From Euryodendron excelsum (taxonomy: Eukaryota > Streptophyta > Magnoliopsida > Ericales > Pentaphylacaceae): a stretch of 64,000 nt of DNA. Under the pieces are notes generated by a model. It did not search any database. It had not been told where the DNA came from and worked only from the letters and a program-made list of their open reading frames with translations. The stretch covers positions 57,012,683 through 57,076,682 of the forward strand of contig CM065377.1 in assembly GCA_033060915.1 (NCBI GenBank). Reading direction: 5' to 3'. Shown piece after piece: positions 49,406 through 61,069 of this stretch. A program made the position numbers and the translations under genes. Position 1 is the stretch's first letter. Each line of letters begins with the position of its first letter.

Positions 49406-52400
49406 TCAAGTCAAGATTGGTGGATCAATGAGATCCACACAATCTACCTCGCCTCGGAAGGACTCGAAGTAAGGCTTTAACCTTTGCCCATTAACCTTGA
49501 AAGGTGTGCCATTCTTAAGATTTTGCACCTCAATAGCACCATAGGGAAAGATTTCCCCAATTTGGTAGGGGCCGGACCATTTACTTTTTAACTTTCCCTG
49601 AAAGAGATGCAACTGGGAATTGTAGAGAAGAACTTTTTGACCAACATGAAAAGATTTGCGATGAATGTGTTGGTCATGACGAACTTTCATTTTAGCCTTT
49701 GAAATTTTTGCATTTTTATAAGCATTATTTCTTATTTCATCTAGCTCATTCAATTGGAGCTTCCGGTGGTCGCTGGTTTCACCCAACCCCTCATTATATT
49801 GCCGAATAGCCCAATATGCCTTATGTTCTACCTCAACCGGGAGGTGACATGCTTTTCCATACACAAGACGGTACGGGGAGGCACCTAGAATGGTTTTGTA
49901 AGCCGTCTGATAGGCCCACAATGCATCAATTAAGCGCAAAGACCAATCCTTTCGAGACAGATTAACCGTCTTTTCCAAGATTGTCTTGATTTCATGGTTG
50001 GCTAATTCGACTTGACCTTGTGTTTGGGGATGGTATGGCAAACCGAACTTGTCAATAATGCTATACTTTCTCATGAGTATCTCTAATGACTTATTACAAA
50101 AATGAGAGCCACCATCACTGATGATGGCCTGAGGCATACCGAACCGGGAAAAAATATATTCTTTGAAAAATTTGACCACAACTTGGTGGTCATTGGTTCG
50201 TGCTGGTATTGCCTCTACCCATTTGGAAACATAATCTATAGCCACTAAGATATAAAGATACCCAAAAGAACTAGGAAATGGACCCATAAAGTCTATACCC
50301 CAAAAATCAAAAACCTCCAAAACAAGGATAGGGTTAAGGGGCATCATGTGTTTCCTAGAAAGGCTCCCGAGCCTTTGACATTGATCACACGCCACACAAA
50401 ATGAATGCACATCTTTAAACATAGTCGACCAATAGAGTCCACTTTGACAAATTTTTGCCACGGTTTTCTTCGAAGAGAAATGGCCTCCACATGCATGAGA
50501 ATGGCAAAAATTCATTACACTTTCAAATTCCTCATCCGACACACATCGCCGTACAACTTGATCCGAGCAATATTTGAACAAATACGGCTCGTCCAAAAAA
50601 ATTGTCTCACTAGCCTAAAGAATCCCCTCTTGTCCAATGCGGACCAATAAGAAGGAATGGCTTTTGTGGCCAAATAGTTGGCCACATCGGCGTCCCAAGG
50701 AGTTGAGGCTTGATTCAAGGCATTGCAAGACATGAGTTGCTCATCGGGGAAGGTTTCACAAATATGAGAGTCATCTTTGGTAGGGTGCTCAAAAGGGAGG
50801 CGGGACAAATGATTTGCGATAACGTTTTTCAACCCATTTTTATCCCTAATTTAAAGATCAAACTCTTGAATAAGGAGAATCCACCTAATTAATCAAGGCT
50901 TTGCGTCTTGTTTGGATAAGAGGTATTTAAGTGCAGTGTGGTCGGTGAAAACAATCACATGAGACCCCACTAAACAAGAGCGAAACTTGTCCAAAGCAAA
51001 CACAATAGCCAACAGTTCTTTCTCGGTGGTGGTATAATTTATTTGGGCCTCATTCAAAGTTTTGCTCGCATAATGGAGCACATGAGGTTTCCTCTCATTT
51101 CGTTGGCTCAACACGGCCCCCACAGCAAAGTCGCTAGCATCACACATTAATTCAAAGGGTAGGCTCCAATCCGAAGGTCGGATTATGAGAGCCGTAGTCA
51201 AATTATTTTTCAACTTATCAAAAGCTAGCTGACAAGACAGAGTCCACTCAAATGGAACGTCTTTTGCCAAGAGGCCACATAAGGGCCTAGAAATGGAACT
51301 AAATGATTGAATGAAGTGCCGGTAAAAACCGGCATGCCCAAGAATAGATCTCACATCTCTCACGTTCCTAGGGAAGGTTAGCTTTTGAATAAGCTCGACC
51401 TTGGCGGGATCTACCTCAATGCCCCTCCCGGAAATGATATGGCTTAGGACTATACCATGTGTCACCATAAAGTGACACTTCTCCCAATTCAACACAAGAT
51501 TGCTCTCCTCACAACGGTTTAGTACCGACTCTAAGTTTTGAAGACATTGAGCATAGTTGTCCCCATATACGGAAAAATCATCCATAAAGACCTCTAAAAT
51601 TCGCTCCACCATATCACTAAAAATACTTCTCATGCATCTCTAAAAAGTGGCGGGAGCATTGCATAACCCAAAGGGCATTCGCTTGTAAGCAAATGTGCCA
51701 AAGGGGCATGTAAATGTGGTTTTAGCTTGGTCTTCCATGGCGATTGCCAATTGATTATATCTGGAGTAACCATCAAGGAAACAATAGCAGGCCCATCCCG
51801 CTACCCGCTCCAAGACTTGGTCAAGGAAGGGAAGGGGAAAATGATCCTTGGTAGTTACGGCATTCAAGCGACGGTAGTCTATACACATACACCACTCGGT
51901 TTGGATTCGGGTGGGTATCAATTCATTATTCTCATTTTCAACTACCGTAACCTCGGACTTTTTGGGGACAACTTGGGTAGGACTTACCCATTTAGAGTCG
52001 GCAATTGGGTATATAATACCCGCATCAAGAAGTTTTTACACCTCACCCCTCACAACTTCTTTCATAGTTGGGTTCAATCGGCGTTGCATTTGGCGCACCG
52101 GCTTAACCCCTTCCTCAAAATATATGTGATGAGTGCATAAAAGAGGGCTAATACCGTGCAAATCGGCAATTATCCAACCTATGGCTTTCCGGTGCTTTTT
52201 GAGCACCTCCAACAAGCTCCTTTCTTGAGCCTCCGTAAGTGATGAAGATATCGCCACAGGATAAGATTCACCTTTACCCAAAAATACATATTTAAGGGTA
52301 GAAGGCAAAGGCTTCCTATCGGGCGTAAGAGCCTCTAGTTCGGATGGTTAGGGCTTGGTAGGGTTATGGGTCAAAGGTTCAAAAGTGGGGGTCCATTGAC

Positions 52401-53658
52401 CCACCGCCATGATAGGACACATCTCTAGATCACTATCCTCATTAAAAACATCCCCCTCTTCCTCATCTCCCAAGCAATATAGACCCTCACTAAATGTCAA
52501 CATTCTTTCCAAAGGGTCTTCTACCATTTGCCTGTCGAAGTGCTCTTACACTATCGAGTCAATAAGATTCACCTCCCGGACGTCTTCTAAATCTCCCGGT
52601 TGTTTTCCCGCGTTAAACATGTTAAGTTCAACGGACATATTCCCAAAGGACAATTTCAAAAGACCCCCCTGCACATGGATGATTGCGTCACATGTGGCTA
52701 AGAAGGGTTGCCCCAAAATGATAGGAATGTGGTTCCGGGCATGGGGATCTACAACCGGGTGAGTATCTAAGACCACAAAATCGGTCGGGTAATAAAACTT
52801 ATCAACTTTCACTAAGACATCCTCAACTATTCCCCTAGGGGCTTTGATCAATCAGTCCGCCAACTGGAGTGTAATCCTCGTAGGTTTTAATTCACCTAGC
52901 CCCAATTGCTCATACATCGAGTACGGCAATAGATTCACACTCGACCCCAAGTCTAAAAGGCACCCCTCCATCCTATGGTCTCCTATGACACAAGTCACGG
53001 TAGAACAACCGGGATCTTTGTACTTTGGTGGGGTTTTGACTTGGACAACGGAATGGACATCCTTAGAAAGAAAGGAGTTCTCCCTCACATTTAATCTCCT
53101 CTTAATAGTACATAAATCCTTAAGGAATTTAGCATAAGAGGAAACTTGTTTAATGGCTTCAAGGAGTGGTAGATTTATTTTGACTTGCTTGAAAGTCTCA
53201 TAAATCTCCGAACTTAATTGATTCTTAGGTTTAACTAACCAATGAGGAAATGGAGCATGAGTCAAGATCTCACGTTCCTCTCTCAAAACTTCCTCATTAT
53301 TGAGCATGGACCCACTCGGCTCTTTCTTCTCACAATTCCCTTCCTCTTTCTTTTCTTTCTCATTTTTTTCTTTCTCACTCCCCTCCTCCTTCTCACTTGG
53401 CACTCTCTTAACCCTCTTTTCTTTTCTAGGCTCTTCCTTATTAATGCCCAACCCCTCATCTACCTTAGACACTTTTACCCCACCCTTGGGGTCCCTAGGA
53501 AGGATGGTCTTGTCAATGGCTTTACCACTCCTCAAAGTGGTAATGGCCAAAACATTCTCGTGGTTAGTTGATGGTTGGGCCAAGGTTTCAATGGAATGGA
53601 CATGCCTAGAAGGATTGGGTTGAGGTTGTGCAGGCAACTTACCCTTCTCAGTAAGGGT
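49406..53658 (-). pseudogene. Athila-type gag-C/pol relic: AP, RT, RNase H, integrase
   Basis: Minus-strand order from 53658: gag C-terminus (TEKGKLPAQPQPNP, LRSGKAIDK); aspartic protease with LLDLGSSVNLLPYS (about 52960); RT with CMCIDYRRLNAVTTKDHFPL and the FMDD active site (about 51580); RNase H with CDASDFAVGAVL (about 51140); integrase (50596-49406) with zinc-finger H34/H39 and C70/C73 and DDE residues D102, D161 and E197 in its open frame. RT, RNase H and integrase domain lengths are normal. Stops break the frame at about 52850, 52545, 52350, 52036, 51638 and 50890. FMDDFSVYG, the protease motif and the tRNA-Asp primer site place it in the Athila lineage. The env-like region and 3' LTR are missing beyond 49406. 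It is not functional as it stands. Confidence 0.9.
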
Positions 53659-53889
53659 TGTAAGCACCCCATTTTTGACCGCTCGGCAATCTACACTCCG
53701 TCTAGACTTGTTTTCAAGTCATTGTGGACATATTCCAATCAAAACCAATCCTCTAGGTCCAAATTCTGCCTTTCCATCGCTTCGCGGGCCTGTCAGGCCC
53801 AAATAGAGGCAAAATGCCAAAATGCCCTTAGGGGCATTGTCCTTTCTTATTCCAATTCCAATCCCTCTCTCGAGATAGTTTATTCCTCG

Positions 53890-54530
53890 AGACGGTCCGA
53901 GTAGCAAAACTACTCATAAAACCGTTAGAGTGGCGGAAACACTCACAAAATCGTTAGAGTAGCGGAAGTACTCACAAAACTGTTAGAGTGGCGGAAACAC
54001 TCAAAACCCAGGCACGTCTCTTTGGAGACGGTAAGACCCCTTTCCAATCCCACTCTCGAGACAGTTTATTCCTCGAGATGGCTCCAATCCAGGCACGTCT
54101 CTTTGGAGACGGTAAGACCCTTTTCCAATCCCACTCTCGAGACAGTTTATTCCTCGAGACGGCTCCAATCCAGGCACGTCTCTTCAGAGACGGTAAGACC
54201 CCTTCCAGTCCCACTCTCAAGATAGTTTATTCCTCGAGACGGTCCGAGTAGCAAAACTACTCACAAAACCGTTAGAGTAGCGGAAATACTCACAGAATCA
54301 TTAAAGTAGCGGAAATACTCACAAAACCGTTAGAGTAGCGGAAATACTCACAGAACCGTCCGAGTAGCGGGAATACTCACAGAACCGTCCGAGTAGCGGA
54401 AATACTCAACCTCGTCCGAGTAGCGGAAATACTCAACCCCGTTAGAGTAGCGGAAATACTCACAAAACCGTTAGAGTAGCGGAAATACTCACACCGTGAG
54501 AGTGGCGGAAACACTCAAAACCCAGGTCAA
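53890..54530 (+). repeat. About 28-bp minisatellite and 82-bp triplication in LTR copy C
   Basis: About 15 units of GTTAGAGTAGCGGAAATACT plus CACAAAACC flank three 82-bp units (about 54008-54245, CAGGCACGTCTCTTTGGAGA and CTCGAGACAGTTTATTCC). The three large units produce repetitive readable frames on both strands; these are not genes. Confidence 0.85.
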
Positions 54531-54649
54531 CACCAGTGTCTGTTAGCTCACTTCGGTGAAAAATGACCAGACTACCCTTAGGACCTTTTCCGAGACTTTT
54601 CGGTCAAGATGACTATTTTGCCCCTAAGCATCCGAATGCCCCGGGAACC

Positions 54650-55280
54650 ATACTGGCCCAGGGTATCAAACCGGTAACCTCTTGAGAATACTTTTTATAG
54701 TGTTCTCAACCTTCTTTTACCTTTCCGGACCATTCCGAGTCAGTTCCGGCCAACCCGGTACAGAATGACCGTTTTGCCCCCGGAGGGCCGGTCTCCTTCT
54801 TCGACCACACCGGCTCTGGGTATCAAACCGGTAATGTCCCGAGAATACTTTTTATAGTATTCTCAACCTTCCTTTACCTTTCCGGACCATTCCGAGTCAG
54901 TTCCGGCCAACCCGGTACAAAATAACCGTTTTGCCCCTAAAGGGCTGGTCTCCTTCTTCGACCACACCGGCTCTGGGTATCAAACCAGTAATGTCCCGAG
55001 AATACTTTTTATAGTGTTCTCAACCTTCCTTTACCTTTCCGGATCATTCCGAGTCAGTTCCGGCAAACCCGGTACAAAATGACCGTTTTGCCCCTGGTGG
55101 GCCGGTCTCCATTTCCGACCACGCTGGCCCTGGGAATCAAACCGAAAACCTCTGGGAATATTTTAAATAATGTTTCCAGATTCCAAGTCTTTTCCCGGGA
55201 CAATCCGAGTTCGCCCCGGCAGTTTTTCGGTCCGATTGACCGTTTTGCCCCTAAAGGCCCGGTCAACCTTTCCGACCCAC
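54650..55280 (+). repeat. About 157-bp tandem array (4 units) in LTR copy C
   Basis: Units begin with CTCTGGGTATCAAACCGGTA at about 54653, 54811, 54968 and 55124. Each contains GAGAATACTTTTTATAGTGT and AAATGACCGTTTTGCCCC. The first units are most alike and the last is divergent. A matching unit is visible in copy D at about 63850-64000. Confidence 0.85.
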
Positions 55281-55577
55281 CTTATCTTCATTTTTCAAGT
55301 CAAATACCTCCAGGACACTATTTTAAGTGTTCCTGCTTCTTTCCGGCCTTCCGGGTCACTCCCGACTCCTTCAAATCATTCCCGGAGTTTCCGGAGTCAC
55401 TCCTAGTGAAGCCAGGCTAAAGATTGCATGGTAGTCACTAGTACAGGCGCCCAAATCTAGTCAAAGATACGTTGGTTGCCGACCTTAATTATTTCCTAAA
55501 TGGCTGGCGCCACTAGTAGTGGTGCCAAGCCAAAAAATGGCTTGACGCCACTGCAACAGGCGCCAGGTTTGTCTTCC

Positions 55578-55588
55578 CTCTATAAATA
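55578..55588 (+). promoter_or_regulatory. Putative LTR core promoter (TATA box)
   Basis: CTCTATAAATA sits 1.92 kb into the LTR. Copy B has TATAAATAG at 1.82 kb from its start. The conserved position supports it as the U3/R promoter. Confidence 0.6.
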
Positions 55589-55639
55589 CAGAGCCTTGTT
55601 CAACGTGAAAAGGGTCTGCAAACTTAACCTAGAAATCAC

Positions 55640-56200
55640 ACAATTCGATATACAAAGCTCGAGCACTCCCTAAACCCTAGCCTCCCTAGGTTTTCCCAAA
55701 CCCTAGCCACCCTACACTAAACCCTAGCCTCCTATACATCCCTATACACCTCTATACACTCATACACTAGCCTTCAACCCACCTGCAAAGACTTGAAGAG
55801 CTGCCATCTAAAGCTTGAAGACAACTCTTGAAGACCGAAGGTGAAGATCAAGACAAAGACCGAAGACCGAAGACAGCACGGCGCGCAAAATAAACAAGAC
55901 ATACGGTAGGCTCCCTATTTCGATATACAGAGCTCGAGCACCTCCAAAACCCTAGCCTCCCTAGGTTTTCCCAAACCCTAGCCAGTATACACAAACCCTA
56001 GCCTCCTATATACTCATACACTCCCCCATACACTCATACACTAGCCTTCAACCACTCTTTGAAGACTTGAAGAGCTGCCATCCAAAGCTTGAAGACAATT
56101 CTTGAGGACTGAAGGTGAAGATCAGGACGAAGACCGAAGACCGAAGACCGAAGACCGAAAACAAGCAAGGTGCGCAAATTAAAGAAGATACAAGGTAGGC
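55640..56200 (+). repeat. About 275-bp tandem duplication downstream of the LTR TATA box
   Basis: Both halves share CGATATACAAAGCTCGAGCA-like starts, CCTAGCCTCCCTAGG, GAAGACTTGAAGAGCTGCCA and GACCGAAGACCGAAGAC. They end in AAGATACAAGGTAGGCT-like DNA. The CCCTAAACCCTAG words inside are not a telomeric array. Confidence 0.8.
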
Positions 56201-56489
56201 TTTCTCTTTAAATTTCCGCATTCCCCCCTCTCTCTTCTCTCTCCTAACCCACTTGGGTTTTCTCTATTTTAATCCCCCATCTCTTTCCCGCCCTTTCTTT
56301 GCATGCTTGAAACAAGGGGATTCCCGGTCCATGTGTAGGATTGGGCTATTGGAGAGTCACCGTGTCGGGGGCTTTCTTCTAGTCTAACCAAAGACCATGT
56401 GGGTCTGGCCCCCTTGATTATGTGGTGAAGCCTTAACCTTGTATGTTCACGACCCCAAATTGCATTGTGCATATCATAGTCTTGCATCT

Positions 56490-58250
56490 TCTAAAAACCA
56501 TTTTCAAAGTTATTTTTCAAAACGTTTTCAAACTTGTTTTCAAAATTGCATCAAAACCTCTTTTTCAAAAACTTGTTTTCAAAACCACAATCCTAGGGTG
56601 ATTCTAGCCTTTCCATGGTTAGGGTTGCTTTAGGAAAGTGTTATATTAAAATTGACATTTAGGTCTATATTTTCAAACCTTGTTTTCAAAACCACTTTCT
56701 TAAAGTGGTTCTAGCCCTCTTATGGCTAGAATCGCTTTAGGAAAGTGAGACGTTTTCATCATTTCCAAAACTCTCCTCTTCAAGAATCTCTTCCTAAAAA
56801 TCTCTTTTTCAACATACTTTCCTAAAACTCTCCTCTCTAAAATTGTTTTCAAAAACTCCCCTCCAAAATCTATTTATCAAAACCCCCTTTTCCAACTCCT
56901 TTCCAAAACTCTCTCTCCTAAAAATTCACTTCCTAAAAACGCTCCCTAAAAATCTTTCCAAAAATTCTCTTTTCCAAACTCTTCCCTCTAGAAATTCCCC
57001 TCTAGGATTTTCCTTCTAGAAAACTTTTGTTTCCAAAAACGCGCTTTCCAAAAACTCTTTCCTTAGAGCCCAAGTCAAGCCCTAGAACTCACAATTAGGA
57101 AACCCTAAATTTTCTTCCCAAAAACATGGTTTTCAAACTTTGCTCTAAACCTAGGTTTCCAAAATCTCTTGTTTTCACATCCAAACTATACATGTTTCAA
57201 AAACCTATTTTCTACGTCAAAACTACAATTTTCCAAAACTAGGGTTTCTAGAATTTCCCTTTCCAAATCCTTGCCAAATCCTATCTTCTATTTAAAAAAC
57301 CAAATCCAATCTCCCCGTTTAGGAAACTAGATCCAATCCTTCATTTTTGGAAATAAATCCCAAACCTTTCCTAATCCGACTTTTTATCCTTCCTAAACTT
57401 CCACTTTCCGAAACCTTAAGTTTCCAAAAACTTGAACATAAAAATCTTTCCTAATTCAACCCTTTCCTAATTCTACCCCTTTTCAAAATCTTTTTCAAAT
57501 CCAAGCTTTCAAATCTTTCTTAAACCCAAACCTTTCCTAATCTCAAGATTTTCTAAAACTCTAAAACTTTCTAAATCTTAAACTTTCTAAATTTCAAATC
57601 TTTCCAAATTCAAAACTTTCTAAATTTGAAACTTTCTTAAGTTAAATCTTTCTAAACCCAAATCTTTCTAAACTCTAAACTTTCCAAAACTTCAACATCT
57701 TTCCAAATCTAAGACTTTTCTAAACTCAAAACTTTCTTAATTTAAAACTTTCTAAACTCAAAACTTTCTTTTTCTTAATTCAAACATTTCCTAAGTTGAA
57801 AACTTCCCTTTTTCAAACCTTTCCAAAAACGAAACTTTCCAATTTTCAAAACTTCCCTATTTCAAAACTTTCTAAATTCAAAACTTTCCAATTTTCAAAA
57901 CTTCCTAATTTCAAAACCTTTCCTAAAACAACACTTTCCTAAGTTGAAACTTTCTTAAACCTAAACTTTTCCTAATTCAAAACTTTCCAAAAGTGAAACT
58001 TTCCTAATCCAAATCTTTCCTAAATTTCAAGTTTCTAAATCTTTTCAAATCTTCCAAATCCAACATTCCAATCCAATCTTTCTTAATCTCAAGTCTAGGT
58101 TTCCTAAACCTCCATCTTTCCAAAACTAAGTCTTTCCAAAACAAGTCCAATCCTCTCAACTCCAGTTTCCAATCTCCTCTTCTAATCTCAAATCAAATCC
58201 AATTTTCAATTCAATCTCTTTCTTCAAATCAACTTTTCTATTTCAATCGG
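56490..58250 (+). repeat. Low-complexity CT/A-rich tract of the giant LTR
   Basis: About 1.8 kb of degenerate AAACTTTCCTAA-type words with almost no G. The same tract makes up 1-1150 of copy A and, on the opposite strand, most of 11590-12700 in copy B. Confidence 0.85.
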
Positions 58251-59061
58251 ACTCCGGTTCGAACTACGACTGACCTGATTCCCCCAAAGGGATACGTAGG
58301 CAACCTTCATAGGTGCGGTCACAATGCTTTTCAAACTTTCAATTCCACCCTCATGGGTGCGGTTTTCAAAATCTTTTCAAATCTAAAATTTCAATTTCAA
58401 AATTTCTATTTCCAAATTTTTAAACTTTCCAATTTCAATTCTATCTCTTTAAATCTATTTTCAAATTAAATTAATCGCTTTCCAAATCTATTTTTCAATT
58501 CTTTTCTATTGCACTTGCATATCATGTATCATACTAAATTAGTTTTCAAACATTCTTTTTCAAAGTAAATAGGGTTGAATTATAGTTAATTAAAGACTTT
58601 CATAGGTGAATCTAGGGTAGATTGACATGTAGGTACCGAAAGGGCGGGGTAGGGTGATAGCTTAGTGCGTCTTCCCTACACGTAACCAACCTCCGAACCT
58701 AAGATCACTGTTTTCAAAGACCAAAAGGAGTTATTTTTCTAAAAAGGGCCAAATGTTTTCCAAAGGTTGCCAAATAACCTGTTTTCTTAAAAACCCTCTC
58801 TTGAGGATGTTTTCCAAAATCGTTTTTTCAAAAACCCTAAGTATAGTTTTCGGACTATGCTTAGTTTTTAGGTGACCTAACTTACCTTAATCAAGTTAGG
58901 TGGCGACTCCGAACCTTTTTCAAAAGCCCTTTATTCAAACCTGTTTTCAATTCAAACCTAGTCACACTCATTCTTTTAGGAGGGTGAGTTCTAACGAGAG
59001 AGTACAACATTTTTCCCGCTTGGGTGAGTATTCCTCGAGTGCGAAAAATCTAGACGCGACA

Positions 59062-60455
59062 ATGGTCAAAGCTTGAGTAAGAAGAGTCAATTGACTCTTG
59101 ATGTCATCTAAAGTTTTGTCAACCCATGAGTTTACCCCTCCTTGGGTTTGGATGAATTGTTGGAAAGTATCCTCTAACGGCTTTCGATGTGGAGGGTGGT
59201 ATGAGTTAGGTTGAGCTTGAGGTGGAGGTTGGAATGGTTTCGATTGGGTTGGAAATGATGTGACTGGTGGAGGTTGGTAATGTTGTGGGTTTGATGGTGA
59301 AGGAGGTGCTTGATAAGATTGAGGGTTGTTATACCCTCCTTGATAAGCTTGGGGATTTGAAGTCCTATCATTGCGCCATCTAAAGTTAGGATGATTCCTC
59401 CATCCCAGGTTGTAAGTATTAGAGTAGGGGTTTCCGCCACCTCGATTTTATTGCCCAATAGCATTGGCTTGGCCATGCAAGGCTTGGCCATACAAGGCTT
59501 CCTTAATCCTCGGGATAACCGGGCATGACGTGGTGTCATGCTCTTTGGTCTCACAAACCGCACAACACATTCCCTTAGGCTTTTCACTCCCCACCAAACT
59601 TACATTCTTAAACTCTAGAGTCTCTAATTTTCTTGCCATGGTGGCAAGCCTAGCATTTATATCATCAGCTTCTTTCAATTGATATTTCGCCCCTTGCGTG
59701 TTTGGTCTATCTTCGGGATTTTGGGTCCTGGTAGTCACCCAATCGCGAGCCAAATTAGCTAGGTAATCAAAGTATGAATAAGCTTCATGAGGTTGCTTAT
59801 CCATAAATGTTCCTGCGCACATAGTCTCAACGAATTACTTGAGTTGGGGCGTTAACGAAGAGTAAAAGATGTTGATAATATGCCATTCGGCAAAGCCATG
59901 GTGTGGACACGAAACTAAAAGCTCTTTAAACCGCTTCTAACACTGAAAAAATAATTCTCCCAACATTGGAGAAAATTGTGAGATTTGGCGTCTAAGCGCC
60001 TCCGTTCTATTTTTCGGGAAATTTTTTTTCAAAAACTCTCCTTGAAGAGTTTGCCAAGAGTGGATGAAAAGTGGTCTCAAAGAATTGAACCACATCTTGG
60101 CGGTATCCTTTAAACAAAATGGAAAGAGTTTAAGAAAAAAGATTTCCTATGGACACGAGTTGTCCATCACCAAGGAGCATGCATCCTCAAATTCCTTGAT
60201 GAAGGCGTAAGGCCTTTCTAAATTAACTCCGTGGAATTGAGGAAGCATTTGCATCATACCAGGCCTTATGTTCAAGGTGGCGTAGTGGGGCATAAAAACA
60301 AGGCAAGAACTCGGTGCTTGCCATGGTGGATTCAAGAAATCCTTCATTCGGAATTGGGGAGCCCTCATGTCCCCATGGTTGCTCGCATTTTCCATGTTCT
60401 CACCCCCTAAACCATGGGCCGGATGTAAAGGAGGGTATTGTGGCAATCCACCCAT
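59062..60455 (-). pseudogene. Athila-type gag relic (minus strand, N-terminal part)
   Basis: The minus strand from ATG 60455 reads MGGLPQYPPLHP, then APQFRMKDFLNPPWQ and QFHGVNLERPYAFIKEFEDA. A capsid-like region has in-frame stops at about 60147, 59946 and 59824. A zinc knuckle CAVCETKEHDTTSC (CX2CX4HX4C, about 59552-59511) follows, then a Pro/Gln-rich stretch. It ends at the giant LTR insertion (59062), beyond which the frame resumes at 53658. It is the 5' part of the same element as the pol at 49406-53658. Confidence 0.85.
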
Positions 60456-61045
60456 TGGTGGGTTTGGTAAATATTTAGATTGGGTGGAGCATCATTAGGT
60501 AGCCTACTTTCGGGATTTTGGTCATCCATAGGAGGTGCACCTAGGTCGACTACTAATGAAATTCTGGGAGAAGGTGTGTTAGCCGGTGATGGTGGGTCAA
60601 CTCGTAAAAGGCGTCTATTGTCAATTCGTGTCTAATGGGACATGCAAATGTAATGCACAAATAGTATGCCTCAATCCTAGTCAACACATCATACACAAAC
60701 AATATATATATGCCGGACAACGGCTTTTTCTCTTTACCGGACAACGGCTTTTCAACTCCAATCTCCCACTCTACGTGCTAAATTACCACCGATTAGCAAA
60801 TAAAGTGCATACTAACCTAACTCCTCTAATGCTCCTAACAAAATGCAATGCTACTAGTTAATTAAACAAAAGAAACTATTGAAAAGAAAGAAATAAAAAT
60901 CCTAACATGGTATCGACATTGAGTTTGAAGAAATTACCTAGGTCCGAAGCCGTAGATGCTTCTCTCGTAGGTGGGTGATCAATTCCCACCTTGTTTTTAT
61001 GATTTGAAATTTTTTTTTGTTTTCGCACTTTGCTCATTCCTTCAA
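60456..61045 (-). other. Leader of the minus-strand Athila element
   Basis: Untranslated region between primer site and gag. It contains a 19-bp tandem pair (CGGACAACGGCTTTTTCTCT / CGGACAACGGCTTTTCAACT, 60713-60755). No gene seen. Confidence 0.55.
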
Positions 61046-61064
61046 GTCCCCGGCAACAGCGCCA
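61046..61064 (-). other. Primer-binding site, tRNA-Asp type (minus strand)
   Basis: On the minus strand TGGCGCTGTTGCCGGGGAC, one change from the plus-strand copy's site, 5 nt from the LTR end. Confidence 0.88.
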
Positions 61065-61069
61065 AAACT

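Larger units (their letters stand above)
53659..59061 (+). mobile_element. Giant non-coding LTR, copy C (complete, solo)
   Basis: It starts TGTAAGCACCCCATTTTTGA and ends ...GACGCGACA, 5403 bp. It is flanked by AGGGT (53654-53658) and ATGGT (59062-59066), a 5-bp duplication with one difference. The parts are: CG-rich tandem arrays (53890-55280); a TATA-like CTATAAATA (about 55580); a leader duplicated in tandem (about 55640-56200); a very long CT/A-rich low-complexity tract (about 56490-58250); and a conserved 3' block with GGTGGCGACTCC. There are no protein domains. It splits the gag of the minus-strand Athila element, and the gag frame is in register on both sides. Only one LTR and no internal domain suggests a solo LTR of a Tat/Ogre-like or LARD-type element. 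Confidence 0.88.

Noticed and set aside
53242..53623. Plus-strand frames over 53242-53623
   Set aside because: Antisense shadow of the Lys/Glu-rich gag C-terminus of the minus-strand Athila element.
53972..54251. Repetitive peptides encoded on both strands at 53972-54251
   Set aside because: Translation of the three 82-bp tandem units of LTR copy C; no domain or start context.
53890..54530. Regularly spaced short repeats resembling a CRISPR array
   Set aside because: The units are contiguous minisatellite copies without unique spacers, in a plant LTR, and no cas-like genes are present.
55640..56050. Telomere-like CCCTAAACCCTA words
   Set aside because: Only isolated, irregular copies embedded in a duplicated LTR leader, not a tandem telomeric or interstitial array.
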